Positions 16,954-26,956 of a stretch of DNA of 64,000 nucleotides are shown here, one piece after another (positions within the stretch are counted from its first letter, which is position 1; every line of letters begins with the position of its first letter). The notes below the pieces were generated by a model. The model did not search any database. It was not told the DNA's origin and saw only the letters and a list, made by a program, of their open reading frames with translations. The DNA is taken from positions 912,215 to 976,214 of the forward strand of contig NZ_QGTR01000001.1 in the NCBI RefSeq assembly GCF_003182275.1. The letters are read 5' to 3'. This DNA is from Hoeflea marina. Its GTDB lineage: Bacteria > Pseudomonadota > Alphaproteobacteria > Rhizobiales > Rhizobiaceae. The translations under genes were made by a program, and so were the position numbers.

Positions 16954-19245
16954 TCAGGAAGCCACGCAGTCGGCGAAATAGGCTATTACGCCGTCGCTCC
17001 CGGCTTCCTGCACCAGTCCGTGGATATCGGTCTCGAAGCCGGGGCATTCGCGAGCAAATTCGCGGTTGAACCTCAGATACTCGACAATCTTTCGATTGAA
17101 CACCTCTCCCGGAATCAGCAGCGGGATGCCCGGCGGATAGGGCGTCACCAGGCTGGTGGTGATGCGGCCCTCGAGCTCGTCGATCGGCACCCGCTGGGTG
17201 GTGCGCTGCGCGATATGAGCGAAGGCATCGCTGGGCTTCATCGCCGGCGTATGATCGCTCAGATACATGTCGGTGGACAGGATCGCCACGTCATATTTGG
17301 CGTAGAGCGAATGCACATGCTGGCACAGGTCGCGCAGGCCCATCTTCTCGTAGCGCGGCTGCTTGGCGCAGAACTCCGGCATGATGCGCCACATCGGCTG
17401 GTTCTGGTCATAATCGTCCTTGAACTGCTGCAATTCGGTCAGCAGCGAGTTCCAGCGGCCCTTGGTGATGCCGATGGTGAACATGATGAAGAAGCTGTAG
17501 AGCCCGGTCTTTTCCACCACCACGCCGTGCTCGGCCAGATACTTGGTCACGATCGAGGCGGGGATGCCGGTCTGCTCGAAGCGCCCGTCAAGATTGAGCC
17601 CCGGCGTGATCAGCGTCGCCTTGATCGGGTCGAGCATGTTGAAGCCGGGCGCCATGTCGCCGAAGCCGTGCCAGGAATCCTCGCCGTCGGACGGCTGCAC
17701 GCCATCGGCATCGGTGCGCTTGAGCACCCAGTCCTTGGTACGGCCGATCCCCTCCTCTTCCAGCTCCTCAGGTCCCCAGACCTGGAACCACCAGTCTCCG
17801 TCGCCGAACTCCTCGTCGACCTTGCGCATGGCCCGCCGGAAATCGAGCGCCTCGGCAATGCTCTCCTCGACCAGCGCGGTGCCGCCGGGCGGCTCCATCA
17901 TCGCGGCCGCGACATCGCAGCTGGCGATGATGGAGTATTGCGGGCTGGTCGACGTGTGCATCAGGTAGGCTTCGTTGAAGAGATGGCGATCGAGCTTGGT
18001 GTCCTGGCTGTCCTGCACCAGCACATGGCTCGCCTGGCTGATGCCGGCCAGCAGCTTGTGGATGGACTGTGTGGCGTAGGTCACCGAGTGCATCGGCCGG
18101 GCGCGCTTGCGACCCATCGAGTGGAAACTGCCGTAGAACGGATGGAAGGCGGCGTGCGGCAGCCAGGCCTCGTCGAAATGCAGATTGGCGATGTAGCCGT
18201 CGAGCAGCGTCTTGATCGTTTCGGTGTTGTAGAGAACGCCGTCATAGGTGGACTGGGTCAGCGTCATGATCCTGGGCTTGACCGTTTCGGCATCGACGCC
18301 CTGCAGCAGCGGATTGGCGCGGATCTTCGCCTTGATCGAGTCGATCTCGAATTCGCTCTGCGGGATCGGACCGATGATGCCGTAGTGGTTGCGAGTCGGC
18401 TTGAGAAAGACCGGAATCGAGCCAGTCATGATGATCGAGTGCAGGATCGACTTGTGGCAGTTGCGATCCACCACCACCACGTCGCCGGGCGCCACGGTGT
18501 GGTGCCAGACCATCTTGTTGGATGTCGAGGTGCCGTTGGTGACGAAGAAGCAGTGGTCGGCATTGAAGATCCGCGCCGCATTGCGCTCCGAGGCGCCGAT
18601 GGCGCCATTGTGGTCGAGCAGCTGGCCGAGTTCCTCCACCGCATTGCAGACATCGGCGCGCAGCATGTTCTCGCCGTAGAACTGGTGATACATCTGCCCG
18701 ACGGGGCTCTTCAGGAACGCCACGCCCCCCGAATGGCCGGGGCAATGCCAGGAATAGGACCCGTCTTCGGCGTAGTTGAGAAGCGCCTTGAAGAACGGCG
18801 GCTTGATGCCCTCAAGATAGCTTTTGGCCTCGCGGATGATGTGCCGCGCCACGAATTCCGGCGTGTCCTCGAACATGTGGATGAAGCCGTGCAGTTCGCG
18901 CAGGATGTCGTTGGGCAGGTGCCGGCTGGTCTTGGTCTCGCCGTAGATATAGATCGGCACGTCGGCGTTCTTCCAGCGCACCTCCTCGATGAAATTGCGC
19001 AGATTGAGGACCGCCGGATCGAGATCGGGGCCGGGGCTGAATTCCTCGTCGTCGATCGACAGCACAAAGGCGCTGGCCCGGGACTGCTGCTGAGCATATT
19101 GTGAAAGATCGCCGTAGCCCGTCACCCCTAGCACTTCGAAGCCCTCGCTTTCGATGGCCTGCGCCATGGCGCGGATGCCCAGCCCCGAAGAATTTTCGGA
19201 GCGGAAGTCTTCATCGATGATGACGATGGGAAAGCGAAACTTCAT
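16954..19245 (-). CDS. Orn/Lys/Arg decarboxylase, PLP-dependent fold type I
   Basis: 763 residues, the full length of biodegradative amino-acid decarboxylases (SpeF/AdiA/CadA). An N-terminal receiver-like wing domain (1-130, FPIVIIDEDF) is followed by the PLP domain with SWHCPGHSGGVAFLKSPVG at 165-183, LHFDEAW at 355-361 and Lys397 in ATQSIHKLL as the Schiff-base lysine. The C-terminal domain contains VTPYPPGIPLLIPGE. It decarboxylates ornithine, arginine or lysine to the polyamine precursor; which one cannot be settled from sequence. The ATG at 19245 begins the family's N-terminus; a frame extension upstream lacks similarity. It stands alone, not in an operon. Confidence 0.93.
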   Translation of the reverse strand: MKFRFPIVIIDEDFRSENSSGLGIRAMAQAIESEGFEVLGVTGYGDLSQYAQQQSRASAFVLSIDDEEFSPGPDLDPAVLNLRNFIEEVRWKNADVPIYIYGETKTSRHLPNDILRELHGFIHMFEDTPEFVARHIIREAKSYLEGIKPPFFKALLNYAEDGSYSWHCPGHSGGVAFLKSPVGQMYHQFYGENMLRADVCNAVEELGQLLDHNGAIGASERNAARIFNADHCFFVTNGTSTSNKMVWHHTVAPGDVVVVDRNCHKSILHSIIMTGSIPVFLKPTRNHYGIIGPIPQSEFEIDSIKAKIRANPLLQGVDAETVKPRIMTLTQSTYDGVLYNTETIKTLLDGYIANLHFDEAWLPHAAFHPFYGSFHSMGRKRARPMHSVTYATQSIHKLLAGISQASHVLVQDSQDTKLDRHLFNEAYLMHTSTSPQYSIIASCDVAAAMMEPPGGTALVEESIAEALDFRRAMRKVDEEFGDGDWWFQVWGPEELEEEGIGRTKDWVLKRTDADGVQPSDGEDSWHGFGDMAPGFNMLDPIKATLITPGLNLDGRFEQTGIPASIVTKYLAEHGVVVEKTGLYSFFIMFTIGITKGRWNSLLTELQQFKDDYDQNQPMWRIMPEFCAKQPRYEKMGLRDLCQHVHSLYAKYDVAILSTDMYLSDHTPAMKPSDAFAHIAQRTTQRVPIDELEGRITTSLVTPYPPGIPLLIPGEVFNRKIVEYLRFNREFARECPGFETDIHGLVQEAGSDGVIAYFADCVAS

Positions 19246-19440
19246 GACAATTTCCAGTCGGAAACGGGAGATGGAGAACGGGGGTCTAGGCTCAATCAAT
19301 AGCCGCATATTTGCGACGGTCTCATGACCGCGGCGCGGCGTGTCTCACTATCACGGCGTGGCTGTCGCCGCCAATGCCCAGTCGGGTGATCGCCGGCGAG
19401 GATCCGGCGCGCGTCCCCGGGGCCGCTGCGGCCGGCCCGG

Positions 19441-19878
19441 TCAGGGCTTGACGTAGCTGTAGCCCTGCTCCTGCAGCTCCATCAGCCGGACAACGCCCGA
19501 CGGGACCATGGATGTTTCGGCAATCAGCGCGATCTTCGTGCCGGCCTTCTTTTCCATGGCCGCCAGTGTGTTGCCGCAGGCGGAGAAGACGAGACTCGGG
19601 TGCTCGAGCGACAACGCCGAAATCCGGTCCCGGACCGGGCTGTCGGCGGTGTACATCTTCAGGCCCGGACCGTAGGCGACGACTTCTATGGTCACCGAAT
19701 CGCCCTTTTCTGCGTAATAGGCCTCGACGTTCTCAAGGTTGTTGAGCGCGAGATTCATGGCCGCCGGATCGCTCTGATCGACATGGACGGCGAGCTTGTG
19801 GTCGGCGGCCGACGCCTGCACCAGGGAGGCATACAGGCCGATGGCCGCGGCCAGCATCACCTTGACAAACAGCTTCAT
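19441..19878 (-). CDS. Periplasmic DsrE-family protein
   Basis: 145 residues. Signal peptide (KLFVKVMLAAAIGLYASLVQASA), then a DsrE/DsrF-like fold: KLAVHVDQSDPAAMNLALNNLENV, VEVVAYGPGLKMYTA-like strand, and one Cys in FSACGNTLAAME. Relatives are small exported proteins, some with sulfur-relay roles; here only the single Cys is conserved and the substrate is unknown. GGGAGATAC precedes the ATG. Single gene between the decarboxylase and the aldehyde dehydrogenase. Confidence 0.8.
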   Translation of the reverse strand: MKLFVKVMLAAAIGLYASLVQASAADHKLAVHVDQSDPAAMNLALNNLENVEAYYAEKGDSVTIEVVAYGPGLKMYTADSPVRDRISALSLEHPSLVFSACGNTLAAMEKKAGTKIALIAETSMVPSGVVRLMELQEQGYSYVKP

Positions 19879-19979
19879 GTATCTCTCCCAAAGAGGTGAT
19901 GTGAATGGTTTTCCGGCTCTTTCGCCGATCAGCGAGAGGCAGGGCCGCCAGACATGTGCGGCGGCCCTGCCCTGGATGA

Positions 19980-21491
19980 TCAGACCAGATCGGCAGGCAG
20001 CACCGCATCGGGAATGTTCTGGTAGCTCACCGGTCGCAGGAAGCGCCGGATCGACAGCGTGCCGACAGAAGTGGCGCCGAAATTGGTCGAGGCGGGATAA
20101 GGTCCGCCATGCACCATCGCCTCGGAGACCTCGACGCCCGTCGGGTAGCCGTTGGCAAGCACCCTGCCCGCCTTGCGCTCCAGGATCGGCATCAGGCCTC
20201 GGGCGAGTTCGACATCGCCGTCATCGAGATGCAGCGTGCAGGTGAGCTGGCCCTGCAGGCTTCTGGCCACCGTCAGCATTTCCTCGGCGTCGCCGACCTT
20301 GACCACCAGGCCGAGTGGGCCAAACACCTCTTCGCCGAGGTAATGGTTGCCGAGCCATTCCTTGCCTGTGGTGACGAACAGATAGGGCGTGGCGTTGCGC
20401 AGGTCGCAGGTCGATGTCAGCAATTCCTGCACGCCGGCGGATGCCGCGATGCGGTCGCGTCCGGCGCGGTAGGCCGACGCGATGCCGTCGGTCAGCATGG
20501 TCTGCACCGGGGTCGGCTCGAGCGCTGCCACCGATGCCGAGATGAACGCCTCCGCTTCGGGGCCGTCGATGACGACCGAAATCCCGGGATTGGTGCAGAA
20601 CTGGCCCGCGCCCATGGTCAGCGATCCGGCCCAGCCCTTGGCGATCGCCTCGCCGCGCGCCTTGATCGCCTCCGGCAGCAGGAACATCGGATTGACCGAG
20701 CCCAGTTCGCCGAAGAACGGAATCGGCTCCGGGCGCTGCGCGCACAGGTCGTAGAGCGCGCGACCGCCCGCCAGCGAGCCGGTGAAGCCGACCGCCTTGA
20801 TCAGCGGATGCTGCACCAGGCTGGAGCCGACATCGCGCTTGCCGCCCTGGATGAGCGAGAAGATGCCCGGATCCATGTCGAGCGCCTTGAGCGCGGCGTC
20901 GATCGCCTGGGCGATGATCTCGCCGGTGCCGGGATGGGCCGAATGGCCCTTGACCACCACCGGGCAGCCGGCTGCGAGTGCTGCCGCCGTGTCGCCGCCG
21001 GCAGTGGAGAAGGCGAGTGGAAAGTTGGAGGCGCCGAAGACGGCCACCGGGCCGATCGGCCGCTGCATCATCTTGATGTCGGGACGCGGCGGGGTCCGGT
21101 CGGGAAGCGCCACGTCGTGGCGGCGATCGAGATAGTCACCCTTCTCGATATGGCTGGCAAACAGCCTGAGCTGGCCCGTGGTGCGGCCGCGCTCGCCGTT
21201 GAGCCGAGCCTCCGGCAGACCTGTTTCCTGGGTGCCGATCTCGGTGATCTCGGCTGCGCGCGCCTCGATCTCGTCCGCGATGCGGTTGAGCAGCGCCGCG
21301 CGCTGGGCGCGAGTCGAATAGCCGAAACCGTAGAAAGCCGCTTCGGCAGCCTTTGCCGCCTGGTCCACCAGCGCCACGGTGCCGACGGAAAATTCATGCG
21401 CCGGGCCATGCGCCGGCTCGGACATGAATGTCGCCTCGCCGCCGATCCATTTGCCGGCGATCAGGTGCTTTCCGGTGGGTTTGAAGCTCAT
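19980..21491 (-). CDS. Alpha-ketoglutarate semialdehyde dehydrogenase (ALDH family)
   Basis: 503 residues, NAD(P)-dependent aldehyde dehydrogenase. Key motifs: GASNFPLAFSTAGGDTAAALAAGCPVVVKGH, FTGSLAGGRAL, catalytic Glu in GELGSVNP and catalytic Cys in GQFCTNPG. The wording and the length match the subgroup of 2,5-dioxovalerate (alpha-ketoglutarate semialdehyde) dehydrogenases that finish non-phosphorylative pentose and sugar-acid pathways. It oxidises alpha-ketoglutarate semialdehyde to alpha-ketoglutarate. It is divergent from the FAH-type dehydratase at 21910, which would make its substrate. The context strongly supports the assignment. Confidence 0.9.
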   Translation of the reverse strand: MSFKPTGKHLIAGKWIGGEATFMSEPAHGPAHEFSVGTVALVDQAAKAAEAAFYGFGYSTRAQRAALLNRIADEIEARAAEITEIGTQETGLPEARLNGERGRTTGQLRLFASHIEKGDYLDRRHDVALPDRTPPRPDIKMMQRPIGPVAVFGASNFPLAFSTAGGDTAAALAAGCPVVVKGHSAHPGTGEIIAQAIDAALKALDMDPGIFSLIQGGKRDVGSSLVQHPLIKAVGFTGSLAGGRALYDLCAQRPEPIPFFGELGSVNPMFLLPEAIKARGEAIAKGWAGSLTMGAGQFCTNPGISVVIDGPEAEAFISASVAALEPTPVQTMLTDGIASAYRAGRDRIAASAGVQELLTSTCDLRNATPYLFVTTGKEWLGNHYLGEEVFGPLGLVVKVGDAEEMLTVARSLQGQLTCTLHLDDGDVELARGLMPILERKAGRVLANGYPTGVEVSEAMVHGGPYPASTNFGATSVGTLSIRRFLRPVSYQNIPDAVLPADLV

Positions 21492-21909
21492 GGTCGATGT
21501 CCTTGTATGATACGGATGGTATGGGACTGGCGGTCGTCGCCAGAATGAATGACAGGGTGTCGGCAAGCCCCGCGGCCTGCCCCTTCCAGCCCTGGCGGGG
21601 TGCTGAATCGTGCGCCCCTCGGCCGCGGCCGGAGGCGCCGTGATGTCCTATATGGGGCCTTGCCGCCGCTTTTTTAGTGCCGGCGCCCGCGTTCCCGGGC
21701 CACCGGCGCCGCAATTCCTGCACCAGAACACGGGTGCAAGACAAGCACTTTTGCGCAATTGCCCGCCACCGCAAGCCGCATCCGCCGCGGTGATCCGCTG
21801 TTGCGCCGGGCGGACGTCTGCTATTGGATGCAGGTGCGTCGAAGCAGCATGGGTGAGGGATTCGGCGTCATCGGCATCAGCCCCGCCCGCCGCACTTGGA
21901 GGAATTGTG
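21492..21909. other. Divergent promoter region, dehydrogenase / FAH protein
   Basis: About 420 nt between two divergent catabolic genes. It should hold both promoters. I see no tRNA, repeat or convincing small gene. The frame that runs through it into the FAH gene has no similarity to the family. Confidence 0.4.
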
Positions 21910-23052
21910 ATGACCACCCTGTTTCCGGAATCCGGATTGTTGCTCGCCCGGGTCTGGAACCCGGATGCCCGGGGTCCATCGGTCGTCACGTTGCGCGACG
22001 GCGAAGTCATCGACATCACCAGCCGCGAGGCCCCGCTGGTGCGCGACATCTGCGAGATGGACGAACCGGCCGATTACGTCCGCCACGCCCATGGCCGCTC
22101 GCTCGGCGCGGTCGACAAGATCGCCGCGGCCAACAACCACGACGACGCGATCATCCATTTTCTCGCGCCCTGCGACCTGCAATCGATCAAGGCCTGCGGC
22201 GTCACCTTCGCCCGTTCGATGGCCGAACGCGTCATCGAGGAACAGGCCGCCGGGGATCCGCAGAAGGCCGATGCCATTCGCCGGCGCGTCACTGCCTCAA
22301 TCGGCGACAGCCTGCGCAACATCGTTCCGGGTTCGCCCGAGGCCGCCAAGGTCAAGGCGGCGCTGATCGCCGAGGGCGTCTGGAGCCAGTATCTGGAGGT
22401 CGGCATCGGCCCGGACGCGGAAGTCTTCTCCAAGGCCCAGGTGCTGTCGTCCGTGGGCGCCGGCGCCGATGTCGGGCTGCACCCGATCTCGAAGTGGAAC
22501 AACCCGGAGCCGGAGATCGTGCTCACCGTCTCGTCGAAAGGCCGTGTGGTCGGCGCGACGCTGGGCAACGACGTCAATCTGCGCGACGTCGAGGGCCGCT
22601 CGGCCCTGCTTCTGTCGAAGGCGAAGGACAACAACGCCTCGTGCTCGATCGGCCCGGCGATCCGGCTTTTTGACGAAAGCTATTCGCTCGATGACGTGCG
22701 CAAGGCAGAACTCGACCTGCGTGTCGTCGGCGAGGACGGCTATGTGCTGCACGGCCGGTCGTCCATGTCGGAAATCAGTCGCGACCCTCTCGACCTGGTA
22801 AGCCAGGCCATGGGCCGGCACCACCAGTACCCGGACGGCATCATGCTGTTTCTCGGCACGCTGTTTGCGCCCACCGAGGACCGCGACGTGCCCGGCGAAG
22901 GCTTTACCCACAAGCTCGGCGACAAGGTTTCGATTGCCAGCCATGATCTCGGCCGGCTGCAAAACACAGTGAGACTGTCGACCGAAATCGCTCCCTGGAC
23001 CTTCGGCATCAGCCATCTGATGCGCAATCTCGCTGCCCGCGGCCTGCTTTAG
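21910..23052 (+). CDS. FAH-family protein, probable 2-keto-3-deoxypentonate dehydratase
   Basis: 380 residues, fumarylacetoacetate hydrolase superfamily. Conserved core: CGVTFARSMAERVIEEQAAGD, GIGPDAEVFSKAQVLSSVGAGADVG, and NNPEPEIVLTVSSKGRVVGATLGNDVNLRDVEGRSALLL. Length and motifs resemble XylX-type 2-keto-3-deoxy-D-xylonate dehydratase of Caulobacter and its L-arabinonate counterparts, which yield alpha-ketoglutarate semialdehyde. The ATG at 21910 has a GGAGG site about 6 nt upstream. Its partner enzyme is transcribed divergently. Substrate stereochemistry is unresolved. Confidence 0.82.
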   Translation: MTTLFPESGLLLARVWNPDARGPSVVTLRDGEVIDITSREAPLVRDICEMDEPADYVRHAHGRSLGAVDKIAAANNHDDAIIHFLAPCDLQSIKACGVTFARSMAERVIEEQAAGDPQKADAIRRRVTASIGDSLRNIVPGSPEAAKVKAALIAEGVWSQYLEVGIGPDAEVFSKAQVLSSVGAGADVGLHPISKWNNPEPEIVLTVSSKGRVVGATLGNDVNLRDVEGRSALLLSKAKDNNASCSIGPAIRLFDESYSLDDVRKAELDLRVVGEDGYVLHGRSSMSEISRDPLDLVSQAMGRHHQYPDGIMLFLGTLFAPTEDRDVPGEGFTHKLGDKVSIASHDLGRLQNTVRLSTEIAPWTFGISHLMRNLAARGLL

Positions 23053-23073
23053 TCCGTCGTCGGGCCGGCCGGC

Positions 23074-24060
23074 TCAGCCGCTCTTCCCCGCCAGCCGCGC
23101 CGCATAGGCGCGGCCCAGATCCGCCAGATAGGCATGGAAGGTGCGCGCCGCCGGCGACAGCTCGTCGTGGGCGCGCCGGACCAGCGCGAACGGCGACACC
23201 GCCAGGTCCGGCGCCACGGCAAGCGCGACAGTGCGGCCGTCAAAACCTCGGTCGCCGCCAAAGATCTCGGCCACCGCGCGCGCCATCGGCGCGATTGCGT
23301 TGGTCTCCATCACGGTGGCGAGCGTCAAGAGCACCGAGGCGGTGTTGAGCACCTTCTGCGGCAGCGGCAGTCCCTGGGCGATCAGATAGTCGTCGACGGT
23401 TCGGCGCAGCAGGCCGCCCTGCCCCTGCATCACCCAGTCGTAACCGACGCAATCAGACAAGGTGACATGGCTGGCATGGGCCAGCGGATGGTCCCGCCGC
23501 ACCACCAGCACCATCGGTTCCTCGCCGATGACGCTGACCGAGAACAGCCGTCGGTCCGACTGGGCCGGAACCCGGCCGATGTAGAAATCCAGCCTGTTGG
23601 CGAGCAGGTCCTTGGCCAACACATCGCTGATGTCGACGTTGACGGTGGTCTCGACGCCGGGATTGGTCACCCGCATCCGCTTGATTGACGGCAGCACCAG
23701 TTCGATGGCCGCGCCCGAAACCGATCCGATCGTCACGCTGCCGGCCTGGCCCTCGCCCAGTTCCACCAGCTCGCGGCCGGCATCCCGAAGCCCCTGCACC
23801 ATCGACTGCGCCCGTGCGGCCAGCCGCCTGCCCTGTTCGGTGAGTTCCACGCCACGCGGATTGCGCACATAGAGCTCGACGCCCGTGATCTTTTCGAGTT
23901 CCGCAGCCAGCCGCGAGGCGGCCGGCTGCGAGATGTTCATCGCCGCGGCAGCCGCCGAGATCTGGTTGGTCTCCGCCAGCTGCGCCATCAGCCTGAGATG
24001 GGCGAGCTTGACGCCGCGCTGCATCAGGTCGCCGCGCATCTGGGGAAATCTCGTGGTCAT
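23074..24060 (-). CDS. gbpR: LysR-type regulator of sugar uptake (GbpR-like)
   Basis: 328 residues. The helix-turn-helix occupies about 20-45 (NQISAAAAAMNISQPAASRLAAELE), followed by the periplasmic-binding-like effector domain. Divergent placement next to chvE matches gbpR of Agrobacterium, which controls chvE in response to sugars. I chose the ATG at 24060 because GGTGGAG lies 7 nt upstream; the ATG at 24087 would put the N-terminus across a palindrome that is probably the operator. It converges with the FAH gene at its 3' end. Confidence 0.8.
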   Translation of the reverse strand: MTTRFPQMRGDLMQRGVKLAHLRLMAQLAETNQISAAAAAMNISQPAASRLAAELEKITGVELYVRNPRGVELTEQGRRLAARAQSMVQGLRDAGRELVELGEGQAGSVTIGSVSGAAIELVLPSIKRMRVTNPGVETTVNVDISDVLAKDLLANRLDFYIGRVPAQSDRRLFSVSVIGEEPMVLVVRRDHPLAHASHVTLSDCVGYDWVMQGQGGLLRRTVDDYLIAQGLPLPQKVLNTASVLLTLATVMETNAIAPMARAVAEIFGGDRGFDGRTVALAVAPDLAVSPFALVRRAHDELSPAARTFHAYLADLGRAYAARLAGKSG

Positions 24061-24085
24061 GGCGGTCTCCACCGTTTCGATTGCC

Positions 24086-24101
24086 ATACCAATTCAGGTA
24101 T
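24086..24101. promoter_or_regulatory. Candidate LysR operator in the gbpR-chvE intergenic region
   Basis: Inverted repeat ATACC-N6-GGTAT. The half ATACCAAT recurs as a direct repeat at 24132-24139, 46 bp away. LysR proteins commonly bind such paired sites between divergent genes. Assignment to the adjacent regulator is inference. Confidence 0.4.
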
Positions 24102-24273
24102 ATCCAACAGCTCTATCGATATTTGACCGGAATACCAATAGCGCCTTATCTGCTCCGACCTTTCCAAAGGCGCTGCGCGGGAGCCGCAGCAATACCGGCA
24201 TGCGCCAATGCAGCCATCAATCCGGACCCGACCGGCACGACGCCTCGCGGGACCACACAAGGGAGGACTACCC

Positions 24274-25350
24274 ATGTCATTGACTAGACGCACACTCATG
24301 TCCGCAACCGTGGCGGCCTTTGCCTTCGCAAGCTTCGCCGCACCGTCGTTTGCCGCAGACAAGGGCACCGTCGGCATAGCCATGCCGACAAAGTCCTCGG
24401 CCCGCTGGATTTCAGACGGCGAATCCATGGTCAAGCAGTTCACCGACGCCGGCTACGCCACCGATCTGCAATATGCCGAGGACGACATCCCCAACCAGCT
24501 CGCCCAGATCGAGAACATGATCACCAAGGGCGCCAAGGTGCTGGTGATCGCGGCCATCGACGGCACCACGCTGTCGAACGCGCTCGACAACGCCGCCGCC
24601 GCCGGCATCAAGGTCATTGCCTATGACCGCCTGATCCGCGACAGCGGCAATGTCGACTATTACGCCACCTTCGACAATTTCAAGGTCGGCGTGCTGCAGG
24701 CCAACAGCCTGGTGGCCGGCCTCAAGGAGCGCTTCCCGGACGTCAAGCCGTGGAACGTCGAACTCTTCGGCGGTTCGCCCGACGACAACAATGCGTTCTT
24801 CTTCTACAACGGCGCCATGTCGGTCCTGCAGCCGCTGATCGATTCCGGCGATGTGGCTGTTCCATCCGGCCAGATGGGCATGGACAAGGTCGGCACCCTG
24901 CGCTGGGATGGGGCGGTAGCCCAGTCGCGCATGGAGAACCTGCTCTCGGCCAACTATGGCGACAAGCAGGTCCACGGCGCACTGTCTCCCTATGACGGCC
25001 TGTCGATCGGCATCCTGTCGGCTCTCAAGGGCGTCGGCTACGGCTCGGGCGACCTCAAGATGCCGATCGTTACCGGCCAGGACGCCGAAGTGCCGTCGGT
25101 CAAGTCGATCCTCGCCGACGAGCAGTACTCGACGATCTTCAAGGACACCCGCGAACTGGCCGGCGTCACCGTCAAGATGGTCGATGCGGTGCTGTCGGGC
25201 AGCGAACCCGAGATCAACGACACCTCGACCTATGACAACGGCGTCAAGGTCGTTCCGTCCTACCTGCTCGAGCCGCACACCGTCGACAAGTCGAACTGGG
25301 AAGAGACCCTGATTGGCTCCGGCTACTACACGGCCGACCAGATCAAGTAG
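24274..25350 (+). CDS. chvE: Multiple sugar-binding periplasmic protein ChvE
   Basis: 358 residues. Signal peptide to about residue 28 ([11 protein letters not shown]). The mature part follows ChvE closely: [57 protein letters not shown], and [16 protein letters not shown]. ChvE binds arabinose, galactose, glucose and related sugars and in Agrobacterium also signals to VirA. GGGAGGA sits 9 nt before the ATG. It is followed by gguA and gguB after a strong hairpin, so it is probably made in excess over the transporter. Confidence 0.93.
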   Translation: MSLTRRTLMSATVAAFAFASFAAPSFAADKGTVGIAMPTKSSARWISDGESMVKQFTDAGYATDLQYAEDDIPNQLAQIENMITKGAKVLVIAAIDGTTLSNALDNAAAAGIKVIAYDRLIRDSGNVDYYATFDNFKVGVLQANSLVAGLKERFPDVKPWNVELFGGSPDDNNAFFFYNGAMSVLQPLIDSGDVAVPSGQMGMDKVGTLRWDGAVAQSRMENLLSANYGDKQVHGALSPYDGLSIGILSALKGVGYGSGDLKMPIVTGQDAEVPSVKSILADEQYSTIFKDTRELAGVTVKMVDAVLSGSEPEINDTSTYDNGVKVVPSYLLEPHTVDKSNWEETLIGSGYYTADQIK

Positions 25351-25379
25351 CATCGCCCCAAAGGCACCATGACGCCTCC

Positions 25380-25403
25380 AGCCCGCGGCGACTGCCGCGG
25401 GCT
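25380..25403 (+). promoter_or_regulatory. Intercistronic hairpin between chvE and gguA
   Basis: Perfect 10-bp GC-rich stem (AGCCCGCGGC / GCCGCGGGCT) with a 4-nt loop, 29 nt after the chvE stop and 25 nt before gguA. No T-run follows, so it is more likely an mRNA-stabilising or partial-attenuation structure that gives more binding protein than ATPase. Confidence 0.7.
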
Positions 25404-25428
25404 GGACATGCCACAGATGGACAGCGCA

Positions 25429-26943
25429 ATGGCCACCCTTCTCGAAATGCAGTCGATCACCAAGACCTTCCCGGGCGTCAAGGCACTCGACCAGGTTTCG
25501 TTCACCGTCGAGGAAGGCGAAATCCACGCCCTGGTCGGCGAGAATGGCGCCGGCAAGTCGACGCTGATGAAGGTGCTGTCCGGCGTCTACCCGGCCGGAA
25601 GTTATGACGGCCAGGTCGTCTATGACGGCAAGCCCGCCGCCTTCCACACAATTTCCGACAGCGAACGCGTCGGCATCATCATCATTCACCAGGAACTGGC
25701 GCTGATACCGCTGCTGTCGGTGTCCGAAAACCTGTTCCTCGGCAACGAAGTCTCGAAGAACGGCATCATCGACTGGCCCGAGACCTTCGCCCGCACCGAG
25801 ACGCTGCTGGAAAAGGTCGGCCTGCGCGAGGCACCCACCACGATGGTCGAGAAGCTGGGCGTCGGCAAGCAGCAGTTGATCGAGATTGCCAAGGCGCTGT
25901 CCAAGGACGTGCGCCTGCTCATCCTCGACGAGCCGACCGCGGCGCTGCAGGAGAACGACAGCCAGAAACTGCTCGACCTGCTGCTCGAACTCAAGGCGCA
26001 AGGCATCACCTCGATCCTGATCAGCCACAAGCTCAACGAAGTCGCCAAGGTCGCCGACCGGCTGACCGTGCTGCGCGACGGCGCCACCGTCTGCACCATG
26101 ACCCGCGACGAGATTTCCGAGGATCGCATCATCCGCGACATGGTCGGCCGCGACATGGCCCACCGCTACCCCGAGCGCAAGCGCAATCCCGGCGAAGTGC
26201 TGATGGAGGTCAAGAACTGGAACGTCTGGCATCCCGAACTCGCAGACCGCAAGGTGATCAAGAACGTCTCCTTCAACGTGCGCAAGGGCGAGATCGTCGG
26301 AATCGCCGGTCTGATGGGCTCGGGCCGCACCGAGCTTGCCATGAGCATCTTCGGCAAGAGTTACGGCCGCGACATCACCGGCTCGGTGACGATCGGCGGC
26401 AGGCCGGCCGAAGTCGGCCGCGTAAAGGACGCAGTCGCCGCCGGCCTCGCCTACGTCACCGAGGACCGCAAGGGGCTTGGGCTGGTGCTCGATGACCCGA
26501 TCCTGCGCAACATCTCGCTTGCCAATCTTCCCGGTATATCTGCCAACGGCGTCATCAACGAGGCCGAGGAGCAGAAGATCGCCGAGGGCTATCGCGGTGC
26601 CATGAACATCCGCACGCCGAGCGTCCACCAGCATGTGGTCAACCTGTCGGGCGGCAACCAGCAGAAGGTGGTGCTGTCGAAATGGCTCTTCACCGGCCCG
26701 CAGGTGCTCATCCTCGACGAGCCCACCCGCGGCATCGACGTCGGGGCGAAGTTTGAAATCTACGGGATCATGAACAAGCTCGCCGCCGAAGGCCGCGGCG
26801 TGGTGATGATCTCCTCCGAGATGCCGGAACTGCTCGGCATGTGCGACCGCATCTATGTCATGAACGAAGGCGCACTGGTCGGCGAACTGTCCGCCGACGA
26901 AGCCAGCCAGGAGCGCATCATGTCGCTCATCGTGCGCAATTAA
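25429..26943 (+). CDS. gguA: Sugar ABC transporter ATPase GguA
   Basis: 504 residues, duplicated ABC ATPase of the CUT2 family. First domain Walker A GENGAGKS at 37-44, Walker [12 protein letters not shown]; second domain degenerate P-loop GLMGSGRTE and full signature NLSGGNQQK, then [11 protein letters not shown]. Start 25429 matches the known N-terminus ([16 protein letters not shown]); upstream in-frame ATGs fall within or near the hairpin. The ATPase works with GguB and ChvE in sugar import. Confidence 0.93.
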   Translation: MATLLEMQSITKTFPGVKALDQVSFTVEEGEIHALVGENGAGKSTLMKVLSGVYPAGSYDGQVVYDGKPAAFHTISDSERVGIIIIHQELALIPLLSVSENLFLGNEVSKNGIIDWPETFARTETLLEKVGLREAPTTMVEKLGVGKQQLIEIAKALSKDVRLLILDEPTAALQENDSQKLLDLLLELKAQGITSILISHKLNEVAKVADRLTVLRDGATVCTMTRDEISEDRIIRDMVGRDMAHRYPERKRNPGEVLMEVKNWNVWHPELADRKVIKNVSFNVRKGEIVGIAGLMGSGRTELAMSIFGKSYGRDITGSVTIGGRPAEVGRVKDAVAAGLAYVTEDRKGLGLVLDDPILRNISLANLPGISANGVINEAEEQKIAEGYRGAMNIRTPSVHQHVVNLSGGNQQKVVLSKWLFTGPQVLILDEPTRGIDVGAKFEIYGIMNKLAAEGRGVVMISSEMPELLGMCDRIYVMNEGALVGELSADEASQERIMSLIVRN

Positions 26944-26956
26944 GGGAGGCCGGCCA

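Noticed and set aside
16642-19104. 820-codon plus-strand frame opposite the decarboxylase
   Set aside because: Antisense shadow; the other strand has a complete PLP decarboxylase.
24412-26634. 740-codon minus-strand frame opposite chvE-gguA
   Set aside because: Third-position GC shadow across two well-supported genes; no family features.
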